A stretch of 64,000 nt of DNA from Azospirillum soli (GTDB taxonomy: Bacteria; Pseudomonadota; Alphaproteobacteria; Azospirillales; Azospirillaceae). The DNA is taken from NCBI RefSeq assembly GCF_017876165.1, contig NZ_JAGINQ010000014.1, positions 1-64,000 on the forward strand. The letters run 5' to 3'. The position numbers and the translations under genes were made by a program. The notes beneath the pieces are model-generated. The model did not search any database. It saw only the letters and a list, made by a program, of their open reading frames with translations, and was not told the DNA's origin. Shown here piece after piece: positions 8,085-17,751 of this stretch (its first letter is position 1; every line of letters begins with the position of its first letter).

Positions 8085-9467
8085 TCATTCCGCCACCCTG
8101 CCGCGCATGGCGACCCCGGCGGCCTCCTGCCCAACCAGAACCTCCTCGGGCACCTCGGCTTCCTCCTCGGTTTCGTGCTCCAGGTGGCTGCGCATCCGCG
8201 CCTCGTCCAAGGCGCCTTCCCACTTCGCCACGACGACGGTGGCCACACCGTTGCCGACGAGGTTGGTCAGGGCGCGTGCCTCCGACATGAAGCGGTCCAC
8301 GCCCAGGATCAGCGCGATGCTCGCCACCGGGATGGTGCCGACCGAGGCCAGCGTGGCGGCCAGCACGATGAAGCCGCTGCCGGTCACCCCCGCCGCCCCC
8401 TTGGAGGTCAGCAGCAGGACGGCGATGATCCCCAGTTCCTGCCCGAGGGTCAGCGGCGTGTTGGTGGCCTGCGCCAGGAAGACGGCGGCCATGGTCAGGT
8501 AAATGCAGGTGCCGTCCAGGTTGAAGGAATAGCCGGTCGGGATGACCAGCCCGACCACCGACTTGTCGCAGCCGAGATTCTCCATCTTGGCGATCATGCG
8601 CGGCAGCACCGATTCGGACGAGGAGGTGCCGAGAACGATCAGCAACTCTTCCTTGATGTACTTGATGAATCGGAAAATGCTGAAGCCGGTCATCCAGGCG
8701 ATGCCCCCCAGCACCACGAAGACGAAGATCAGGCAGGTGGCGTAGAAGCCGGCCATCAGCTTGCCCAGCGACAGCAGCGTCCCCAGCCCGTATTTGCCGA
8801 TGGTGAAGGCCATTGCGCCGAAGGCACCAATGGGGGCCGCGCGCATGATGATCCCGACCACCTTGAACAGAGCGTGGGAGGTTAGGTCGATGATGTGCAG
8901 CAGCGGTCGTCCGCGCTCGCCCAGGAAATGCAGGCCGAAGGCGAACAGGACGGCGAACAGAAGGACTTGCAGGATATCGCCCTCGGCGAAGGCGCCGACC
9001 ACGGTGTTCGGGATGATGTGCAGGAGATAGTCGGCCACGCCGCCCTGCGCGGCCGCCTGGGCCGTGTAGGACTGGATCGCCTTGGTGTCGAGCGTGGCGG
9101 GATCGACGTTCATGCCGACGCCGGGCTTCCACAGATTCACGATGACGAGGCCGATGACGAGCGCGACGGTGGTCAGCACCTCGAAATAGATCAGGGCCTT
9201 GATGCCGACGCGGCCGACCTTCTTCATGTCCTCCATGCTGGCGATGCCGTGCACCACCGTGCAGAAGATGATGGGGGCGATCATCATCTTGATCAGCTTC
9301 ACGAAGCCGTCGCCCAGCGGCTTCATGCTCTCGGCCAGCTTCGGGGAAAAGTAGCCGAGCAGGATGCCGAGCGCGATCGCGCACAGGACCTGAAAATAAA
9401 GGTGCTTGTATAAGGGTTTGTGGGGATGCTGCGGAACGGACGCCGCCGTCGGGACCTGCTCCTGCAT
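8085..9467 (-). CDS. dctA: C4-dicarboxylate:cation symporter DctA
   Basis: 460 residues starting at MQEQVPTAA; GGGAGG lies seven bases before this ATG. A member of the DAACS (glutamate/dicarboxylate carrier) family: several membrane helices, the serine-rich motif GTSSSESVLPRM, the substrate region FNLDGTCIY and LVGNGVATVVVAKWEG near the end. It takes up succinate, fumarate, malate and related acids with protons or sodium across the inner membrane. The 30-residue acidic tail (EHETEEEAEVPEEV) is typical of the family. No dctB/dctD genes are adjacent, and no sigma-54 promoter was recognised upstream, although dctA genes are often RpoN-dependent. Confidence 0.93.
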   Translation of the reverse strand: MQEQVPTAASVPQHPHKPLYKHLYFQVLCAIALGILLGYFSPKLAESMKPLGDGFVKLIKMMIAPIIFCTVVHGIASMEDMKKVGRVGIKALIYFEVLTTVALVIGLVIVNLWKPGVGMNVDPATLDTKAIQSYTAQAAAQGGVADYLLHIIPNTVVGAFAEGDILQVLLFAVLFAFGLHFLGERGRPLLHIIDLTSHALFKVVGIIMRAAPIGAFGAMAFTIGKYGLGTLLSLGKLMAGFYATCLIFVFVVLGGIAWMTGFSIFRFIKYIKEELLIVLGTSSSESVLPRMIAKMENLGCDKSVVGLVIPTGYSFNLDGTCIYLTMAAVFLAQATNTPLTLGQELGIIAVLLLTSKGAAGVTGSGFIVLAATLASVGTIPVASIALILGVDRFMSEARALTNLVGNGVATVVVAKWEGALDEARMRSHLEHETEEEAEVPEEVLVGQEAAGVAMRGRVAE

Positions 9468-9666
9468 GACGCGCCTCCCTCGCTGCGCCGGCTTTCGGGC
9501 TTTGCTTTCGGACTTTGCAAACTCCAACCGATCCAGAGCAGGCTTGCGCGCTTCTCTAATCCTTTATTGTCGGGTCATAGCGTTATTCGGCGGTGTGGCG
9601 CCGTTAACTTTATGATCATCCACCGGATGCTAAAGTCGAGGACAGGATCAGCGAAGGAGAAGCGCC

Positions 9667-9828
9667 ATGAGGGTCCTGAACAGCCGGGCGGTCACCGCCA
9701 TGCAGCGCGCGCAGGCGTTGACGGCCGACGACGTGAAGCATTTCCAGTCCGTCGTTTATTGGAAGTTCGTGACGGGAGCGCTGTTCCTCAGCGCGTGCAG
9801 CCTGCTGCCGGGCCTACTCCAGCGGTAG
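9667..9828 (+). CDS. Small hypothetical protein, 53 aa, one membrane helix
   Basis: A 53-codon ORF with AAGGAG seven bases before the ATG. The N-terminal half is charged (QRAQALTADDVKHFQSV) and the C-terminal half hydrophobic (FVTGALFLSACSLLPGLL), suggesting a single membrane-spanning or membrane-anchoring helix. The Cys in LSAC is preceded by small residues but is too far from the N-terminus for a normal lipobox. The good ribosome site argues that it is translated. It is divergent from dctA and unrecognised. Confidence 0.55.
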   Translation: MRVLNSRAVTAMQRAQALTADDVKHFQSVVYWKFVTGALFLSACSLLPGLLQR

Positions 9829-9935
9829 CCCCTCGCCCGGCGTCTGCGGCGCCGCAACAACGCCTTGCGGTTTTTCCGGACAGGCCGGACACTGCCGATG
9901 GTGTCGTGCGGGCTTCAGGCAACGGAGGATGTAGG

Positions 9936-10166
9936 GTGGCTGGTTACGACAACGCGAACGGCCCCGCGGGGCTGGTCATCAACCTGATCGACACCGCCGC
10001 GAAGGCGCTGGACGACCTGTCCGATGCAGCCGGCGAGATCGCGCCGGACGTCGGCGACCTGACCGCCACGCTGGTCGAGGCGCAGCGGATCGCCGACAAG
10101 GCCGCGCTGGACCTGCGGCGCCTGTCCAAGAAGGTCGCGGGTCAGAAGGTCGCCACTGCGGAATAG
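9936..10166 (+). CDS. Small amphipathic-helical hypothetical protein, 76 aa
   Basis: Starts at a GTG with GGAGG exactly seven bases upstream (9924-9928). The 76 residues (AGYDNANGPAG..., ending VAGQKVATAE) are almost wholly alpha-helical, with heptad-like hydrophobic spacing in VINLIDTAAKALDDL and ATLVEAQRIADKAALDL, somewhat phasin-like. There is no membrane segment or signal. It lies 160 bases upstream of the Pro-rich repeat protein, in the same direction. The function is unknown. Confidence 0.5.
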   Translation: MAGYDNANGPAGLVINLIDTAAKALDDLSDAAGEIAPDVGDLTATLVEAQRIADKAALDLRRLSKKVAGQKVATAE

Positions 10167-10325
10167 CGGCGCCCAAGGCAAAACGCCGGTCCGGCTTCGC
10201 CACGACTTCACAGCCCTCAGAGGTTGTTCTAGTCTTCTCCGCAGCACGGACCGGCGGACGCCGTCGCCGCCCTTTCTCCAGGCGAGCGAAAAGGCCGGCC
10301 GAACCGCAAGATTCGGAAGGCAGCA

Positions 10326-11246
10326 ATGACGAAGAAGACCGTTCCCGCTCCACACGTTGCAACGCCTGCCGGAGTGGGAAACGTGCCTCCCCCGACAAAG
10401 TTCGGAACGCCCACAGCCCAGTTGAAACCCGCCACACCGGCCCGACCGACCGTGCCCGCGCCGCCGACCCGATACGGCACCCCGGCTGTCCAGCCGAAGG
10501 CCGCTCCCATTGCGCGGCCTGGAGCAACCCCGCCACCGACGCGGTACGGTTCACCGGTGGCTCAACCGAAGGCGATAAGGCCCCAGCACGTTAGCCCCCG
10601 CCCCGGCGTTCCCGGCACCCCGATGGACCGCTCGTCCGTGATCCAGCCCATGATCACCGATGCGCAGAACGACCTGTTCAGCCTGAAAAAGACTCTTTCT
10701 GAAGAAGTTGCAAAAAATTCATCCCTGTCCAATGAAAGAAAGAAGGAGCTCCAGATCGAGCTGGGCACCATAGCGAATAAAATCGCCGAAGGAATTGATG
10801 TGACAAACGACTTCATAACCATAAGGCAAGAGATCAGGCCGTGGGAGAGGCCACTGCCCGAGGGAGCAAAAAGAATAAATGGTAAAGTTTGTTATTACAT
10901 CAGCACTGTCGAGAAAAAAGATCTTTATGGATGCCTGAATGAAAACACATTCAGCGGGGACGACGAAAAACGTCAATTCTACATAGACATAATGAAGAAG
11001 GGCCTCGTTGAATCAAAATCAACGGGGAAGCCGGGGGTCAAGAAGGAGGGAAATTATTATGTCATCAAAGCAACAATTTCGCAAAGTCAAGCCAGCAACG
11101 GTGCCATAGACAACACCGAGAGCCCGAAAGGAAGCATAACGAGCGTAGGCAACGACCTTTTGATCGAGTTTTTCGCCGCAACAGACAGGCACGCTGGAAA
11201 TAAAAAACAGGCAAGCAAAATGTACAAGAAGAACTTCAAAGAATAG
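10326..11246 (+). CDS. Pro-rich repeat protein with A+T-rich C-terminal domain; possible polymorphic effector
   Basis: 306 residues in two parts. Residues 1-105 are Pro/Ala-rich with three copies of a repeat: PPTKFGTPTAQLK (22-34), PPTRYGTPAVQPK (46-58) and PPTRYGSPVAQPK (70-82), closing with VIQPM (105-109). Residues 110-306 are Lys/Asn/Ser-rich, encoded by clearly A+T-richer DNA (roughly 10660-11240), and look like a separate globular domain without a recognised motif. From memory, leaders with PTRxG...Q.K repeats followed by VIQxM occur in polymorphic toxin-like proteins and in cargo of extracellular contractile injection systems, ahead of exchangeable C-terminal domains; this is inference. 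There is no signal peptide. The next gene downstream converges (hoxX), so no immunity gene follows on this strand; the small ORFs upstream are the only candidates. Confidence 0.75.
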   Translation: MTKKTVPAPHVATPAGVGNVPPPTKFGTPTAQLKPATPARPTVPAPPTRYGTPAVQPKAAPIARPGATPPPTRYGSPVAQPKAIRPQHVSPRPGVPGTPMDRSSVIQPMITDAQNDLFSLKKTLSEEVAKNSSLSNERKKELQIELGTIANKIAEGIDVTNDFITIRQEIRPWERPLPEGAKRINGKVCYYISTVEKKDLYGCLNENTFSGDDEKRQFYIDIMKKGLVESKSTGKPGVKKEGNYYVIKATISQSQASNGAIDNTESPKGSITSVGNDLLIEFFAATDRHAGNKKQASKMYKKNFKE

Positions 11247-11283
11247 AATACCCCCGCGCCGTCCGCGGCCGCAAGCCATCCGC

Positions 11284-12959
11284 TCAGGTGACTTTTGCCA
11301 CCCGCCGGTGCCGCGCCAGATACAGCGGCGTCCGCGACTTCGGCACCTTGAGCACGAAGTTGTAGCGGGCGACGTGGTAGCTGGGGTCGAAGCCGTAGAA
11401 GTTCAGGCGCATGCGCTCCAACTCCTCGGCCCGGTAGGAGTCCAGCGGCTTTGCCGCTTCGTCGGCAGCGCGGCGCTGGCGCTTTTCCTCCAAAAGAAGC
11501 GCCAGCGCCGGGTCGGCGGCCAACGCGCGGGCGCGGTCCCGCACCCCGGCGCGGAAGTCGGCGACGCGCCGGCCGAACGCCTCGTCCACGAGGCCGAGAC
11601 GGTGCGCCTGCGCCGTGCCCATGGGCAGGCGGGCCTCGGTCACGGCGCGGGCGTGCTCCTCCCCGGCGCGACGGGGCAGAACGTAGGTCCAGTATTCGGA
11701 GCCGTAGAGGTTCCCCATCCCCTTGTAGTGCGGGTTCAGCACGACACCGCTGCGCGCCCACACCCGGTCGGCGGCCAGCGCCAGGAAGACGCCACCGGCC
11801 CCGGCGTTGCCGGACAGGGCGGCGACGGTCAGCTTATCGCCGGTGGTCAGGATGGCGCGGGCCAGATCGTCGATGGCGTTGATGGTTCGCCAGGATTCGT
11901 CGGCGGGGCTGTGCGCCGCCTCGATGACGTTCAAGTGTATGCCGTTGCTCCAGAAATCCTCGCCGCCGGCCAGGACGATGACGCGCACGTCGCGGCGGCA
12001 AGCGGCATGATAGGCGGCGAGCAGCCGTTCGCACTGACGGGCGCTCATGGCGCCGTTGTAGAAAGGGAAGTGCAGCCAGCCCACCCCGTCCTCCTCCTCG
12101 TACCACAGGTCGCGGTAGCCGGGGGCTTCGGGCAGCGCGGCGGCGGCCTCGCCCAGGACCTGGGTGGCGGGGAGTTTCAGGGACGTTTCGGCGTCGCGAG
12201 CCTTCAGGTGGCCGATCCAGACGGCGCCGTCCACGGTGGCCCGGCATACGGCGCCCTCGCAACGGGCGATAAGGGCGCCGGGAGCGCCGCGCAGAGTCGC
12301 TTCCGGGTGGGCGTCGAACAGGTTCACGTCCAGGCCGCCGATGCGGTCGCGCACGCCCGGCACACCGTCGCCGCTGCGGATCTTGCGCAGGACGGTGGCA
12401 GTCTCGTCGGCAGACCAGTCGATGGCGCGGTCGGCCTGGGTCATGGGCGGGCGCGGGCGTCCGAAGGCGGCCGGGTCGGCGGGGTCGAAGGGCGTGGGTT
12501 TGCCGCCGGCCTTCAGCCGTTCCAGAGCGTCGAGGACGGCTTCGACGGCCGCCTCGGTCACCTCATGACGGTAGAGGCTGGCCTTGGCCGCGTCGCGCGT
12601 CTCGAAGGGGACCGAGCGCCAGACGTCGCCCGCGTCCATCTCCGCGTTGGCGTGGAGCAAGGTGACGCCCCAGCGTTTCGCACCCTCCAGCACCACCCAG
12701 TCGAGCGCCGACGGCCCGCGGTCGCCGAGCGGGCCGGGGTGGACGACGAGGCAGGGCACGCGGCGCCAGACATCCTCGGGGATCGCGCGCTTCAGGAAGG
12801 GGGCGAGCACGAGGTCCGGGCCGAACAGCCCGACCGCCTCGCGCGTCACCGAATCGTTGATGTCGAATTCGAGGGAGAGGGTGTGCCCGCGCTCAGCCAG
12901 TTCGACGTAGAGGCGCTGGGCGAGGCTGTTGAAGGCGTGGCAGAGGATCAGGATGCGCA

Positions 12960-12960
<1 letters not shown>
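11284..12960 (-). CDS. hoxX: Hydrogenase maturation protein HoxX
   Basis: 558 residues. The N-terminal half is formyl-tetrahydrofolate transferase-like (MRILILCHAFNSLAQRLYVEL..., HPGPLGDRGPSALDW, HANAEMDAGDVW). The C-terminal half is a crotonase/enoyl-CoA hydratase fold (FWSNGIHLNVIEAAH, LSGNAGAGGVFLALAADRVW, NPHYKGMGNLYGSEYW). Known HoxX proteins make the CO ligand of the NiFe active site aerobically, by moving a formyl group to CoA and decarbonylating it. The ATG overlaps the TGA of hypD by one base (TGATG), implying translational coupling; longer in-frame extension upstream is inside hypD and is not the start. Its client is probably the NiFe hydrogenase encoded 30 kb away in this window. 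Confidence 0.92.
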
Positions 12961-14105
<1,145 letters not shown>

Positions 14106-14196
14106 GGGGCCTGCCCGTCAGCCTTCCTGTCGCGGCATTTGGCTGCAACAGCATGGGCCGGGCGTTGATGCGGATCAAGAAAAGCCGCTGCGATAG

Positions 14197-14240
14197 GCCC
14201 CCACCCAACCCTCCCCCACCGGCCGGCGGGGGAGGGCTTT
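14197..14240. repeat. GC-rich palindromic intergenic repeat
   Basis: An imperfect palindrome with arms CCCAACCCTCCCCC and GGGGGAGGG around a GC-rich centre. Related sequences occur at 43166-43266 and 51628-51690, so this is a dispersed REP-like family. It lies in the 140-base gap between the start of hypD and the stop of the SH3 gene. Confidence 0.6.
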
Positions 14241-14246
14241 GATAGC

Positions 14247-14888
14247 TCAGCGCGAGGAGCCGATCAGGGGCAGGGTCCATTCCGGGCCGCGCCCGGTATC
14301 CTCGATGCCGATGGCGGCGGAGCCCGGCGTGCCCAGGGCAACGTTCACCGGACGGCCGTTGTTGTGGTTCTTCCACATCTGGTACAGCGCCAGAGCCGCG
14401 TACATCTTGGCCTCACGGCTGGTGTTGTAGAGCCATTCCTGGGTCGGGATGACGCGCAGGCCGCCGTTGCTGGTCTGCTCAACCCGTTCGGCGAAGCGGT
14501 AGCCGAGTTGGTTGTTGATGTTGCCCAGAAGGCCGTCGAAGCCCGAGGAGATGCGCCCGAACCCGGCGTCCGACACACCGGCCGAGCCGCCGCTGAGCGT
14601 GCTGGGGGTGCGCCGCTTGACGAGTTCGGAGAAGACCCAGCCTTCCTCGCCGGTACGGAGCGACCGCACGCCGATCCAGTTGCCTTCCTGCTTCAGCTCG
14701 ATCACCTCGTCGCCGCGCGTGACGGTGGAGCGGATCGAGGCGTCGTCCGACGGGGCGGCGCGCAGGTTGACCTTCTCGCCCGTCACCGTGTGGATGTCGC
14801 CCGGCGAAGCCGCCGCCGGCAGCGCGAACGCCGCCGCCATGCCCAGCACGCCCAAACCGGCCAGAGTGGCCTTCACTGTCCGTGTCAT
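14247..14888 (-). CDS. Exported SH3-domain protein
   Basis: 213 residues. The signal peptide MTRTVKATLAGLGVLGMAAAFALPAAAS is followed by a bacterial SH3 (SH3_3) domain at about 33-92: VTGEKVNLRAAPSDDASIRSTVTRGDEVIEL..NWIGVRSLRTGEEGWVFSELV. Such domains bind peptidoglycan or other cell-wall ligands in the periplasm. The rest (about 95-213) is an unassigned helical region with a WLYNTSREAKMYAALALYQMWKNH segment. GGAGGG lies about six bases before the ATG. The substrate is unknown. Confidence 0.75.
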   Translation of the reverse strand: MTRTVKATLAGLGVLGMAAAFALPAAASPGDIHTVTGEKVNLRAAPSDDASIRSTVTRGDEVIELKQEGNWIGVRSLRTGEEGWVFSELVKRRTPSTLSGGSAGVSDAGFGRISSGFDGLLGNINNQLGYRFAERVEQTSNGGLRVIPTQEWLYNTSREAKMYAALALYQMWKNHNNGRPVNVALGTPGSAAIGIEDTGRGPEWTLPLIGSSR

Positions 14889-14969
14889 AGCTTGCCCTCC
14901 CGCAAAACGCGCGCACGGCGCGATCTTTCCCCTTCAACAGGCGAAGGCGGGCGGATGATCCCTTCGTAC

Positions 14970-16907
14970 TTATTCGAAAGACACACGCAGCGGGCTTTCC
15001 CCCGCCGGCCAGACGCCCCGGTCGGCGGCCTTGGCGCCCTCGAACACCAGCCAGCTCTGGCGGCCGTAGTGGGGCAGCGGGCGCAGCAGGGCCTGCAGCG
15101 AAGCTGCGTCGTCGGCAGCCACCGCGAGCACGGCGCGCCTTTGCGGCGTGCGGAAGGCCCAGACGCGGGCGGAACCGCGCTTGGCGAGGCTTTCGGGGGT
15201 GGGGGGAAGGCGGAAGACGCCGAGCAGGCGCTCCACCCCCTCCGTCGTGCCGATCAGGGCGAGCGGACCGGCCGAGCCAACGCGGTCGGGGGCGACGATG
15301 CGGGCCTTGCCGTCGGCCAGCCGCCCGGCCAGCGCGCGCGCGGGCTCCGCCGCATCGCCATCGGCGGCGATCACGAAGTTGGCGGCGTGGTCGAGCGTTA
15401 CGTCGCGCAGCGTCGGCGGCGCCTCGCCGGGGGCCAGACGGCGGAACAGGTCGAAGGCGGGGTCCACCGTGACGGACTTCGGCGCGGCGGCGGTCCTGAC
15501 GGTGGCCGTGGCCTCCCGCCCGTCGAGGCGGACGCTATGCCGTTCGGGGCCGGCGGCGGTTTCGACCACCAGCGGGACGGTCAGCGCGTAGGTCGGGGAG
15601 CCCTGGCGCAGGGAGACGGTGACGGCGTTGCCGTCAGCGTGCGCCTCGGTCAGGTGCAGCGCGGGCGCCCCCGGCCGGTCCAGCCATTGCGCGAAGACGG
15701 GGGCGAGATCGCGGCCGGACGCTGCCTCCATGGCGCGGCGCAGGTCGGTCCAGGAGGCGTCGCGGAATTTGTTGCCGTCCCAGAAGCGGCGGATACCGTC
15801 GCGGAAGGCACCCTCCCCGACCTCCGCGCGCAGCATGTGGAACAGCATCGCCGCCTTGCCGTAGCCGACGATCTGCGAGGCGTCGTGCGTCTTGGCGCGG
15901 AAGGCGGACAGCACGGAGTCGCGCTCGGCCGGCAAGGCTGCGTAATCGCGCAGCCAGTCCAACCGCATGGCGCGCGCCGCCTCGGGCCCGCGCGCCTCGG
16001 CGGCGGCGTAGTCGGCCATGAAGGTGGTCAGCCCCTCCGCCCAGTTGCCGCCCTCGCCCACCCGCACGCCGTTGCCCCACCAGTTGTGCAGGATCTCGTG
16101 GGGGAGCGACTGCGCGCGGATGAAGGGCAGCGGCAGCACTTGGCGGCCGATGTAGGTCAGCCCCGGAAAGCCGAGCCCCACGGGCAGCGGCGCCGAGACG
16201 ATGGCGAAACCGGCGAAGGGATAGGGGCCGATGCGTTCGGACTGCCCGTCGATGGTGCGGGCGGTCAGGTCCAGATAGTCGTCGGCGAGCGCGGCCTGTT
16301 CGGGATGAAGGTAGGCGCGCAGGCGAAGAGTTCCGTGCATGCGCTCCGTCACCTCCCACGCCCCGGCGAAGAGGGAGGGTTCCTCGACGCTGCGGTCCTC
16401 GGCGAAGGTGGCTCGGTAACCATCGCCCTCGCGGGCCTCGCTGACGAGACGGCCGGTGGCGACCGCCGTGAACGGGGCCGGGACGCGGACGGACAGGGTC
16501 CAGGTCGGCGGCTCGTCACCGTTCGAGGGCAGCCAGCCGGTGCCGCCGGGCAGGTAGGCGCCCTCCTCCCCCGCCATGGGATGGCCGCGCGCGTCCTTGT
16601 CGAAGGGCGGCAGGGTGCCGGCGTAGCGCAACAGGACGGTGTCGGCCCCCTCCGGCACGGTCAGGCGCAGGCTGTCGCCCCGGCGGTCCACGGCCAGGGG
16701 ACGGCCGGCGGCGCTCGCCTCGCTGACGGTCAGCCCTTGGGCAAGGCGCAGCGTGTGCGCCCCCGGCGGCAGCCGCAGACGGTCCACCGCCTCCAGCCGC
16801 CTCGCGGCCGGGTCGAGCGTGACGTCGAGGTCGTGATGGAGGCCGGCGGCGAGGGCTGGACCGGCGGCAAGGACGAAGGCCAGGACGGCGATGAGGCGGG
16901 GCAGCAT
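14970..16907 (-). CDS. M1-family (aminopeptidase N-like) zinc metallopeptidase, exported
   Basis: 645 residues with a signal peptide (MLPRLIAVLAFVLAAGPALA). A beta-rich N-terminal domain precedes the gluzincin catalytic core: HEILHNWWGN provides HExxH, and the third zinc ligand is the Glu of NWAEGLTTFMADY about 18 residues later, the standard M1 spacing. A C-terminal region of about 200 residues follows (DPAFDLFRRLAPGEAPPTLRDV...). No exact match to the GAMEN exopeptidase motif was seen; the equivalent stretch reads GLGFPGLTYIG, so the specificity may not be that of a typical aminopeptidase. It should act in the periplasm. The gene is downstream of chaC on the same strand with a 43-base gap. 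Confidence 0.85.
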   Translation of the reverse strand: MLPRLIAVLAFVLAAGPALAAGLHHDLDVTLDPAARRLEAVDRLRLPPGAHTLRLAQGLTVSEASAAGRPLAVDRRGDSLRLTVPEGADTVLLRYAGTLPPFDKDARGHPMAGEEGAYLPGGTGWLPSNGDEPPTWTLSVRVPAPFTAVATGRLVSEAREGDGYRATFAEDRSVEEPSLFAGAWEVTERMHGTLRLRAYLHPEQAALADDYLDLTARTIDGQSERIGPYPFAGFAIVSAPLPVGLGFPGLTYIGRQVLPLPFIRAQSLPHEILHNWWGNGVRVGEGGNWAEGLTTFMADYAAAEARGPEAARAMRLDWLRDYAALPAERDSVLSAFRAKTHDASQIVGYGKAAMLFHMLRAEVGEGAFRDGIRRFWDGNKFRDASWTDLRRAMEAASGRDLAPVFAQWLDRPGAPALHLTEAHADGNAVTVSLRQGSPTYALTVPLVVETAAGPERHSVRLDGREATATVRTAAAPKSVTVDPAFDLFRRLAPGEAPPTLRDVTLDHAANFVIAADGDAAEPARALAGRLADGKARIVAPDRVGSAGPLALIGTTEGVERLLGVFRLPPTPESLAKRGSARVWAFRTPQRRAVLAVAADDAASLQALLRPLPHYGRQSWLVFEGAKAADRGVWPAGESPLRVSFE

Positions 16908-16950
16908 GCCCTTCCATATGGGGCGCCGGCCAGACGGCGCCAGCGCCGCC

Positions 16951-17625
16951 TTACCCGACCGCCGCCATCACGGCGGCGTACAGGCGGAACAGCTGCTCGT
17001 CGCGGATGCCCAGTTCCTCCAGATGCGCGACGGTGTTGGCGAGGTATTCGACGTTCGGGCCGCGCTCGCCGCAGCAGCCGGCGATGCGCCGCGCCATGGT
17101 GGCCTCGTCCAGGCAGCCGCAATACTGGCCGTGGCGGCGGTCCACCACGAAGGTGCAGGCGGTCACCGTCCGGTCACCATCGCGCACGCCGCCATCGCGC
17201 AGGCGCACGGGCAGCAGCTTCGGCCGGTAGACGCGGTTGATCATCTCCCGCTCCCACAGGTAATCCAGGGTCGCGGGCACATGGTCGGGCGCCACCCGGA
17301 AGACGATACCCCGGCAGGAGCCGCCCCGGTCGAGGCCAAGCACCAGACCCGGCCGTTCCGGCGTGCCGCGATAGCGGTGGGAGGAAACGCAGAAGCGCCG
17401 ATGATAGCCGTTGATGAGCGCCGAACGGCTTTCCAGAAACGGAAAACCGGGGTTCCACATCAGCGAACCGTAGGCGAAGACCCACAGCTCGGCGCCGGGC
17501 GTGACGGTGATGTCGCCAGACCAAACAGAGGCGGACCAGGATGTGTTTGCCGGTGCGCGCGTTGGCGCGGCGACCGGACGTTCGGCGACAAGCGATTGCG
17601 TATCGAGCAGCATGTCCCGCCGCAT
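16951..17625 (-). CDS. chaC: Glutathione-specific gamma-glutamylcyclotransferase (ChaC-like)
   Basis: 224 residues from the ATG at 17625. A TTG 20 codons upstream (17685) and an ATG four codons downstream (17613) are alternatives; none has a strong ribosome site. The signature VFAYGSLMWNPGFPFLE (glycine loop) is followed by GYHRRFCVSSHRYRGTPERPGLVLGL and by YLWEREMINRVYRP, where the Glu of WERE is the likely catalytic acid. The family cleaves glutathione to 5-oxoproline and Cys-Gly in the cytoplasm. The gene is divergent from the DUF2125 gene. Confidence 0.85.
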   Translation of the reverse strand: MRRDMLLDTQSLVAERPVAAPTRAPANTSWSASVWSGDITVTPGAELWVFAYGSLMWNPGFPFLESRSALINGYHRRFCVSSHRYRGTPERPGLVLGLDRGGSCRGIVFRVAPDHVPATLDYLWEREMINRVYRPKLLPVRLRDGGVRDGDRTVTACTFVVDRRHGQYCGCLDEATMARRIAGCCGERGPNVEYLANTVAHLEELGIRDEQLFRLYAAVMAAVG

Positions 17626-17751
17626 GTCCCAAAGAAACGCAGTTGGCGCGAACCGGCGCCGACAAGGTCGAATGAGGGGGGTCAAACAACGGGTTCAAAA
17701 CTAGCACGGTCCCCCGACCGCCCGCTATAATGTGGGGGTCATAAAACGGAA

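Noticed and set aside
9468..9666. Sigma-54 promoter upstream of dctA
   Set aside because: Searched on the dctA strand; no TGGCA-N7-TTGC-type pair with the right spacing was found.
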